Assembly: GCA_014204435.1 (NCBI GenBank)
Contig: JACHLF010000010.1
Span: 1 to 64,000, forward strand
Direction of reading: 5' to 3'
DNA from: Mycobacteroides chelonae
GTDB lineage: Bacteria > Actinomycetota > Actinomycetes > Mycobacteriales > Mycobacteriaceae
DNA: 64,000 nucleotides
The notes under the pieces are model-generated. The model saw only the letters and a list, made by a program, of their open reading frames with translations, did no database searches and had not been told where the DNA came from. The position numbers and the translations under genes are program-made. Below are positions 58,989-64,000 of the stretch, piece by piece. How positions within the stretch are numbered: the first letter of the stretch is position 1; the number at the start of each line of letters is the position of its first letter.

Positions 58989-59804
58989 CTATTTCGCCGT
59001 ACGTGCCTTGCCGCGCTGGTCAGCACGGTTACGCTCGTACACCAGCCGCAGACCGTCGAGTGTGAGGTGTTCCTCGTAACGGTCAACGGTGTGGGTCTCG
59101 GGCAAGATCAGCGGCGCCGTGTGGCCCGTGGCCACCACGGTGACGCCGGCGCCACCGAAACCGTCGATGTCTCGCCGCACCCGTTCCACCAGCCCGTCCA
59201 CCAGTCCGGCGAACCCGAAAACCGCGCCGGACTGCATGCACTCGACCGTGTTCTTGCCGACGACCGAGCGCGGACGGGTCAGCTCGACCCTGCGGAGGGC
59301 AGCGCTGCGCGCGGCGGCGGCATCCGAGGACACCTGCACACCCGGCGCGATCGCCCCGCCGAGGAATTCCCCCTTGGCCGACACCACATCCACACAGATC
59401 GAGGACCCGAAGTCCACCACGATGCACGCTGACCCGAATCTATGATGAGCGGCAAGGCAATTCACGATCCGATCGGCGCCCACCTCTTTCGGATTGTCCA
59501 CCAGCAACGGCAGCCCCGTGCGCACACCCGGTTCGATGAGCACCTGCGGAACCGCGGACCAGTACTGGTCGAACATCCCCCGCATCTCATGCAGCACCGA
59601 CGGTACGGTGGAGAGCGCCGCGACCCCGGTGAGGGTCTCACTGTCATCGCCGATCAGTCCGTCGATGGTGAGCGCCAGTTCGTCGGCGGTGACCTCGGGT
59701 TCCGTACGAATCCGCCAATGCTGAACCACCTTGGCGTGCTCGCCCGTCCCGGAAACCAATCCGAGCACCGTATGGGTGTTGCGTACGTCGATTGCCAGCA
59801 GCAC
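58989..59804 (-). CDS. coaX: CoaX, type III pantothenate kinase family
   Basis: A 271-residue ASKHA protein (Rv3600c has 272). The phosphate-1 motif is [14 protein letters not shown], the phosphate-2 region [16 protein letters not shown], and [19 protein letters not shown] is the family loop. Type III PanK phosphorylates pantothenate; in M. tuberculosis CoaX is reported inactive and CoaA does the work. It lies 2 bp after panD in the same operon. Confidence 0.92.
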   Translation of the reverse strand: MLLAIDVRNTHTVLGLVSGTGEHAKVVQHWRIRTEPEVTADELALTIDGLIGDDSETLTGVAALSTVPSVLHEMRGMFDQYWSAVPQVLIEPGVRTGLPLLVDNPKEVGADRIVNCLAAHHRFGSACIVVDFGSSICVDVVSAKGEFLGGAIAPGVQVSSDAAAARSAALRRVELTRPRSVVGKNTVECMQSGAVFGFAGLVDGLVERVRRDIDGFGGAGVTVVATGHTAPLILPETHTVDRYEEHLTLDGLRLVYERNRADQRGKARTAK

Positions 59805-59806
59805 GG

Positions 59807-60229
59807 CTACACCAGACCGCGGGGCGACACCAAGCCGAAGTTGTCGGGGGCGTAAGCCGGATCATCGGAGTGCTCGCCCAGCTCGACCTGCTTGTTGTCC
59901 GAATCGACGAACACCACCCGAGGCTTGAAGGCGCGGGCCTCCTGGTCGCTCATCACGCCATAGGCGATGATGATCACCAAGTCGCCTGGATGCACCAGAT
60001 GCGCTGCGGCACCGTTGATTCCTATGACACCGCCGCCGCGCGTACCGGTGATCGCGTAGGTCTCCAGCCGGGCCCCGTTGTCGATGTCGACGATGGTGAC
60101 CTGCTCACCCTCCAGCAGATCTGCGGCCTCCATGAGGTCAGGGTCGATGGTGACCGAGCCGACGTAGTGCAGATCGGCGTGCGTCACCGTGGCGCGATGG
60201 ATCTTCGACTTCATCATCGTGCGGAACAT
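59807..60229 (-). CDS. panD: Aspartate 1-decarboxylase proenzyme
   Basis: A 140-residue pyruvoyl enzyme (M. tuberculosis 139). The self-cleavage site Gly-Ser is in [11 protein letters not shown] and the rest ([32 protein letters not shown]) is complete. It makes beta-alanine for pantothenate, and its C-terminus is the pyrazinoic-acid site in M. tuberculosis; here the tail differs ([12 protein letters not shown]). ATG 60229 follows GGAGG by 5 bp. It follows panC by 12 bp. Confidence 0.95.
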   Translation of the reverse strand: MFRTMMKSKIHRATVTHADLHYVGSVTIDPDLMEAADLLEGEQVTIVDIDNGARLETYAITGTRGGGVIGINGAAAHLVHPGDLVIIIAYGVMSDQEARAFKPRVVFVDSDNKQVELGEHSDDPAYAPDNFGLVSPRGLV

Positions 60230-60241
60230 CATGTCCTCCAA

Positions 60242-61177
60242 TTAATTTCGCCAGGGTAGTTCGTGATCGGTCTCCGACGGTCCCGCCGGCCCGATCTCGA
60301 TGGGAACGTTGTCCAACAGCCGGGTGGTCCCCAGCCTGGCCGCCACCAGCATGCGGCCGGGTCCACGCGCGGGGGCAGGACCGAGATCGGCGCCGCGCAC
60401 CTCCAGGTAGTCCACCTCGATTGCCGGCACCTCATCGAGCACAGCACGGGCCGCATCCAGAGCCGCTTCCGAACCCCCTGAAGCCGAATAGATTCCGGCA
60501 AGAAGAGCTGCCGACAAGGCACCGGCCTGCTCGCGATGCTCATCGCTCAGATACACATTTCGCGAGGACATGGCCAGCCCGTCCGCCTCGCGGACGATCG
60601 GCACCGGCACGATCCGGGTCTTGACGTTGAGATCGGCGACCATCTGCCGAATGAGCACCAGTTGCTGGTAGTCCTTCTCCCCGAAATATGCCCGGTCAGG
60701 CGCCACGATCTGCAAGAGTTTGAGCACGACAGTCAGCATTCCGGCGAAATGCGTTGGCCGTGAAGCACCCTCAAGCTCGTCCCCGAGCGGCCCGGGCTGC
60801 ACGGTGGTGCGTTGCCCCTGGGGATACATCGCCTCAGCGTTGGGCGCGAACACCAGCTCCACGCCCTCCTCACGCAACTTCTCGACGTCGGAATCCAGCG
60901 TCCGCGGGTACGCGTCGAGGTCCTCGCCGGGGCCGAACTGCAGGGGATTGACGAAGATGGACACCACGACCACGGCGCCCGGCACCTTGCGGGCATGCCG
61001 GACCAACGTCAGATGGCCCTCATGCAGCGCGCCCATGGTCGGCACCAGTACGATCCGTCTGCCGGTGTGCCGCAACGCCTTCGATACTTCATGCATCGTG
61101 TCCGGATCGTGGTGGACGGTGAGTTCTCCACGAAGGTAGCCCTTCGGACCCTTGGGCCCATACAAACTCGTCATCAC
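60242..61177 (-). CDS. panC: Pantothenate synthetase
   Basis: A 311-residue enzyme (M. tuberculosis 309). ATP-binding HxGH is in [13 protein letters not shown]; further motifs are [30 protein letters not shown], the KMSKS-like [15 protein letters not shown] and the C-terminal [13 protein letters not shown]. It condenses pantoate and beta-alanine. Expressed with panD downstream, so both halves of the final step are coupled. An ATG within the first residues (MMTS) leaves the exact start open by one codon. Confidence 0.95.
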   Translation of the reverse strand: MMTSLYGPKGPKGYLRGELTVHHDPDTMHEVSKALRHTGRRIVLVPTMGALHEGHLTLVRHARKVPGAVVVVSIFVNPLQFGPGEDLDAYPRTLDSDVEKLREEGVELVFAPNAEAMYPQGQRTTVQPGPLGDELEGASRPTHFAGMLTVVLKLLQIVAPDRAYFGEKDYQQLVLIRQMVADLNVKTRIVPVPIVREADGLAMSSRNVYLSDEHREQAGALSAALLAGIYSASGGSEAALDAARAVLDEVPAIEVDYLEVRGADLGPAPARGPGRMLVAARLGTTRLLDNVPIEIGPAGPSETDHELPWRN

Positions 61178-61183
61178 GGCGCC

Positions 61184-62137
61184 TTATCTCGTCCGGGGTT
61201 CCAGTGCGGCGAAAACCGATTTGGGGGCGTGGGCACGCTGGGCGGTTCTGCGCGCATCCGCGCGATAGGACTCGGCCAACGCCGGGTCCGCCTCGGCGAG
61301 TGCGCCAAGGTGTCGTTCGATGGCGGCGCCGTCTCCCCGCGCCACCGGGCCGGTCAGCGCCGCCTGCCCACGATCCAGCGCGTTCGTGACGGCAGCACGT
61401 ATCAAAGGCGCCAAGACCCGCTCGGGTAGCCCGCCCGGTCCGTCACCAATCATCTCCTGTCCCAACAACTCCTGCCCCCAGAGTGCCGAGCGCAGTGCCT
61501 CAACCGCATCCAGCACCAGAGTCACCACATGGTTGCTTCCGTGCGAAAGCGCCGCGTGGTAAAGAGTGCGAGCATCTTCGCGCACGCGCACCGGTTCGCC
61601 CCCGATCTCCAGTACCAGTGCCGTACCGATGGCGTAGCCCGTCTCATCGGCCGCGGTAATTCCAAAGCAGCAGTTGGGAAGTCGTTCGATATCTTCGTCG
61701 CCACCGACAAAAGTCATGGCTGGATGGATGGCCAGCGGAACGCATCCAAGTGCCGTCAACGGTTCCAGGATCGCGACGCCGTTGGCGCCCGAGGTGTGCA
61801 CCACGATCGTTCCAGGTCGCACCGAACCAGTGCTGGCAAGGCCCGAGACCAGCGCCGCCAGCTCGTGATCCGGCACCGAGAGGATCAAGAGCTCGGCACG
61901 CGGGGCCACCTCTTGGGCGGGCAGCACCTGGCTTTCCGGCAGCCGCTCCTCGGCACGCCGTCGCGAAGCATCGGACACTGCGCTGCATGCGACCACGAAG
62001 TGGCCCGCCGCTTCCAGGGCGACGCCCATGGCCGTGCCGACTCGACCGGCAGAGATGATTCCGACAGCCAGCCGGGCGGGCCGCACGCCGTCTAGCGGTC
62101 CGTCGACGTGGCCTTCGACATCGAAAGCCTCAGACAT
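61184..62137 (-). CDS. DUF2520 Rossmann-fold protein, Rv3603c-like
   Basis: A 317-residue protein of the NADP-oxidoreductase-like DUF2520 family. An N-terminal Rossmann domain (LAVGIISAGRVGTAMGVALEAAG; SVPDHELAALV; HTSGANGVAIL) is followed by a helical C-domain (YHAALSHGSNHVVTLVLDAVEAL). The position before panC led to the suggestion that it is a ketopantoate-reductase-like enzyme, but this is not shown. The start may be the ATG at 62137. It lies 6 bp before panC. Confidence 0.88.
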   Translation of the reverse strand: MSEAFDVEGHVDGPLDGVRPARLAVGIISAGRVGTAMGVALEAAGHFVVACSAVSDASRRRAEERLPESQVLPAQEVAPRAELLILSVPDHELAALVSGLASTGSVRPGTIVVHTSGANGVAILEPLTALGCVPLAIHPAMTFVGGDEDIERLPNCCFGITAADETGYAIGTALVLEIGGEPVRVREDARTLYHAALSHGSNHVVTLVLDAVEALRSALWGQELLGQEMIGDGPGGLPERVLAPLIRAAVTNALDRGQAALTGPVARGDGAAIERHLGALAEADPALAESYRADARRTAQRAHAPKSVFAALEPRTR

Positions 62138-62290
62138 GCTGAAGGAGACACCTCGCAGACTAGATACGTTCCAGTCCTGCCGTGCAGGTACCGGACGGTC
62201 ATCAGCAGGGTAATCCCACCGCGGCGATACCGGCAGGGGTGTCGGCCGTTAGATTGCTCACTGTCACGCACGATGACGAAATCGGACGAA

Positions 62291-63754
62291 TCAGTCCTCG
62301 CGCCTGCGACGACGACCACCGCCGGACTCCGCCGACTCCGAAGGATCGGACTGGATACGTCCTAGCAGGTCGGCAACCGAGAACCCGCCCGTCTCCTCGG
62401 CCCGGCGACGACCACGGGTCTCTTCGGATTCCTCCGGCTCCGGGGCCCTGCGCTTACCGCCCGATTCCTCGGGCTCGGGAGCCCTGCGACGCCCGCCACC
62501 CGACTGCTCTGCCGCCGGCGGGGGTGGCGGGTAGGACAGCTCCGGAACCCCGTGCCCTCCGCCGCCGGTCTGCGGCGCGGCCGGTGCTTGATGGCGTGAC
62601 GCTGTTCCCGAGTGGCGCCCCGGGGCCGGTTCGGCCTGGTAGGGGCTCGGGGGCGGTGGTACGGGCTCGTTGGCAGCCCAATTGCTGCCCGCGGTACCGG
62701 GCGGCAACCACTGGCCTTCCGCGGGTGCCGGTGCCCAGGAACTGGGCGGCCCCGGTGGCGGTGCGTTCCAGTCCGGCGCGGCCGCGTTCCACGCGGGCTG
62801 CTCCGGCGGAGCCATCGGCGCAGGTACCGGATCCCAGTCTTCACCGTTTGCCGCTGCGTCCCAATCCTCTTGCCTGGCAGCCCAATACGCCGGCTGCGCC
62901 GAATCGGCGGCCGCAGGGAATTCAGGTTCCTGCTCCGGCACCGGCGGCTGTGCCACGTGGGGTTCGGGTTGCGGACGCCAATGCGTGCCCGACGACACCG
63001 GCTGCTGATACGGCTCGGGCTCGTGAGGTTGCGCTGCCCCGTAATACGGAGGCGCCGGGTAGGGCGGTGTCGGAGGCGCCTCACCCTCATCCACGTGATG
63101 GGGATCTTCGGCGACGTCGATGATCGGGTACTCCGATGTCCGGTTGTCTTCCTCGACCGCGGTGACGTCCTGGTACTGGGGTGCGGCGGCAGGCTCGGTC
63201 TCCCGGAGCGAATGGGCGAACGCGGTCGCGGGAGCACTTGCTCCCGGAACCGGCTGCGGCTCCGCGCCGGGCCAGGGCCCCAGCGCGCGAATCGGGTCGT
63301 GCTCGATGGCCGGCCGATCACTCAGATCGGTGTTGAACAGGATCTCCAGATTGGTACGCAACGCGGCAAGCTCGGCCCGCAAGGTCGCGATCTCATCGGC
63401 GGCCTGCGCCTCGATCTCCCCCGCCAGCTGCTGACGCAACCTGCTCTCGACCGTCAGCTCGTACTCCCGACGCGCCGAGATTTCCCGCTCCAGCTGCAGG
63501 TCGTACACGAGTTTCTGGTCGTGAACCTTGGCCTGATCGGTATCGCTCTGCCGGCGGTAGGTCAGCGCGGCGAATGACGCGATGACAGCAGCCCATAGCG
63601 CCAGCAACAAGCCCACGCGCAAATAGATGGCCTTATCGGTGAAAATCAAAGCAATCCCAGACCCGATCGCCAGCACCAGCAACGCGGTCAGCAACGCCCA
63701 ACCGGGGCGTCGACTGCCACGCCGGGGCTTCGCCGCTCGGGTGGGCATGGTCAT
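62291..63754 (-). CDS. DUF6779 membrane protein with a long Pro-rich tail
   Basis: A 487-residue protein. A basic start leads to two transmembrane helices (GWALLTALLVLAIGSGIALIF and LRVGLLLALWAAVIASFAALT), then a coiled-coil stretch of about 95-170 rich in Glu/Arg/Leu (EREISARREYELTV, AADEIATLRAELAALRTN), and then 300 residues of low-complexity Pro/Ala/Glu/Trp/Tyr. The end contains repeated RRAPEPEESGG and GGGRRRRRED blocks. Its order matches Rv3604c. Function unknown; the coiled-coil and tail suggest a scaffold at the envelope. Confidence 0.87.
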   Translation of the reverse strand: MTMPTRAAKPRRGSRRPGWALLTALLVLAIGSGIALIFTDKAIYLRVGLLLALWAAVIASFAALTYRRQSDTDQAKVHDQKLVYDLQLEREISARREYELTVESRLRQQLAGEIEAQAADEIATLRAELAALRTNLEILFNTDLSDRPAIEHDPIRALGPWPGAEPQPVPGASAPATAFAHSLRETEPAAAPQYQDVTAVEEDNRTSEYPIIDVAEDPHHVDEGEAPPTPPYPAPPYYGAAQPHEPEPYQQPVSSGTHWRPQPEPHVAQPPVPEQEPEFPAAADSAQPAYWAARQEDWDAAANGEDWDPVPAPMAPPEQPAWNAAAPDWNAPPPGPPSSWAPAPAEGQWLPPGTAGSNWAANEPVPPPPSPYQAEPAPGRHSGTASRHQAPAAPQTGGGGHGVPELSYPPPPPAAEQSGGGRRRAPEPEESGGKRRAPEPEESEETRGRRRAEETGGFSVADLLGRIQSDPSESAESGGGRRRRRED

Positions 63755-63823
63755 GGAGGTGACTGTACCTGGACGGTGCAGTGTGCTGGCCGACCTCGAT
63801 CGGCGATTCGAGGTGCACGAGTG

Positions 63824-64000
63824 CTATCGCGCGGGAGTCGCGGGCGGGTCCGGCGGCGACTTACAGCAATGCTGAAGCCACAGCCCGGCGACCACGAGCG
63901 CCAACGCACATCCGGTCGCGATCACCACACCGAAGGTGTCTGCCGCAGCGGCGGCCAAATGTGCGCGTCGCGGCAGGATGTAAACGAGCATCGCCGTCCA
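63824..64000 (-). CDS. DUF3180-like membrane protein, C-terminal part
   Basis: The last 58 residues of a minus-strand gene that begins outside the window. It shows the end of a hydrophobic helix (AMLVYILPRRAH), a final transmembrane helix (GVVIATGCALALVVAGLWL) and a Cys-Cys plus Pro-rich tail (QHCCKSPPDPPATPAR). This matches the end of DUF3180 proteins such as Rv3605c, the expected neighbour. Function is unknown. The stop is 69 bp from the DUF6779 gene start. Confidence 0.75.
   Translation of the reverse strand, partial: WTAMLVYILPRRAHLAAAAADTFGVVIATGCALALVVAGLWLQHCCKSPPDPPATPAR

Overview
The window is high-GC actinobacterial DNA with a gene order that largely parallels the Rv3546-Rv3605c part of the Mycobacterium tuberculosis chromosome. 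Lsr2, CarD, MhuD, ClpC1, Lpq-type lipoproteins, Ddn and the KstR/KstR2 steroid regulons all point to a mycobacterium. The departures from that order (divergent B12 riboswitches with CbtAB and a BtuFCD-like importer, a Zur-type zinc importer, a trehalose-phosphatase/GH15 fusion, loss of hsaD and a wrecked cyp125) suggest a rapid grower of the Mycobacteroides abscessus/chelonae type. The species name is inference from synteny and recalled family sequences, not a search. I saw no tRNA, rRNA, prophage, insertion sequence or CRISPR array.

Region 1 (1-25.5 kb) is a steroid catabolism island. A thiolase tail and an internally deleted cyp125 remnant come first, then ddn. Next is the KstR2 regulon for the last two steroid rings (two SDR genes, echA20-ipdABC, fadA6, kstR2, ipdF-fadE30, fadD3-fadE31-fadE32-fadE33), with KstR2 palindromes at 3299, 9196 and 11241. 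After a DoxX-like gene and a Tat-type agmatine-deiminase lipoprotein comes the KstR part: hsaA-hsaC-hsaB without hsaD, kshB, fadE34 and kstR, with KstR palindromes at 559, 20625 and 24619. The HIP-degrading half looks complete; the earlier side-chain and ring A/B steps are damaged here.

Region 2 (25.5-36.6 kb) holds a trehalose-6-phosphate phosphatase/GH15 fusion, a Zur-box-preceded ZnuACB-like zinc importer, pxpA, a glycerophosphodiesterase-like lipoprotein, and the minus-strand housekeeping run rlmB-type methyltransferase, cysS, ispF, ispD, carD.

Region 3 (36.6-49.6 kb) contains lpqE, two MmpS-like secreted paralogues, radA and disA split by a thioesterase gene, an Rv3587c-like membrane protein, an LCP cell-wall ligase, canB, mutY, a GlxA-type regulator, an alpha/beta hydrolase, mhuD and an lpqF-like beta-lactamase-fold lipoprotein ending in a 33-bp tandem repeat.

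Region 4 (49.6-54.1 kb) is a cobalt/cobamide locus: cbtBA on the minus strand and a BtuCDF-like importer on the plus strand, each preceded by its own cobalamin riboswitch. Region 5 (54.1-64 kb) is the minus-strand core run clpC1, lsr2, lysS, coaX, panD, panC, DUF2520, DUF6779 and the tail of a DUF3180 gene.

The most unusual non-gene structure is a short dispersed repeat (core GATGAGCCGCTTGCGCGAAG) at or near the starts of fadE30, kshB, pxpA and clpC1, and as a 33-bp tandem array at the end of lpqF.
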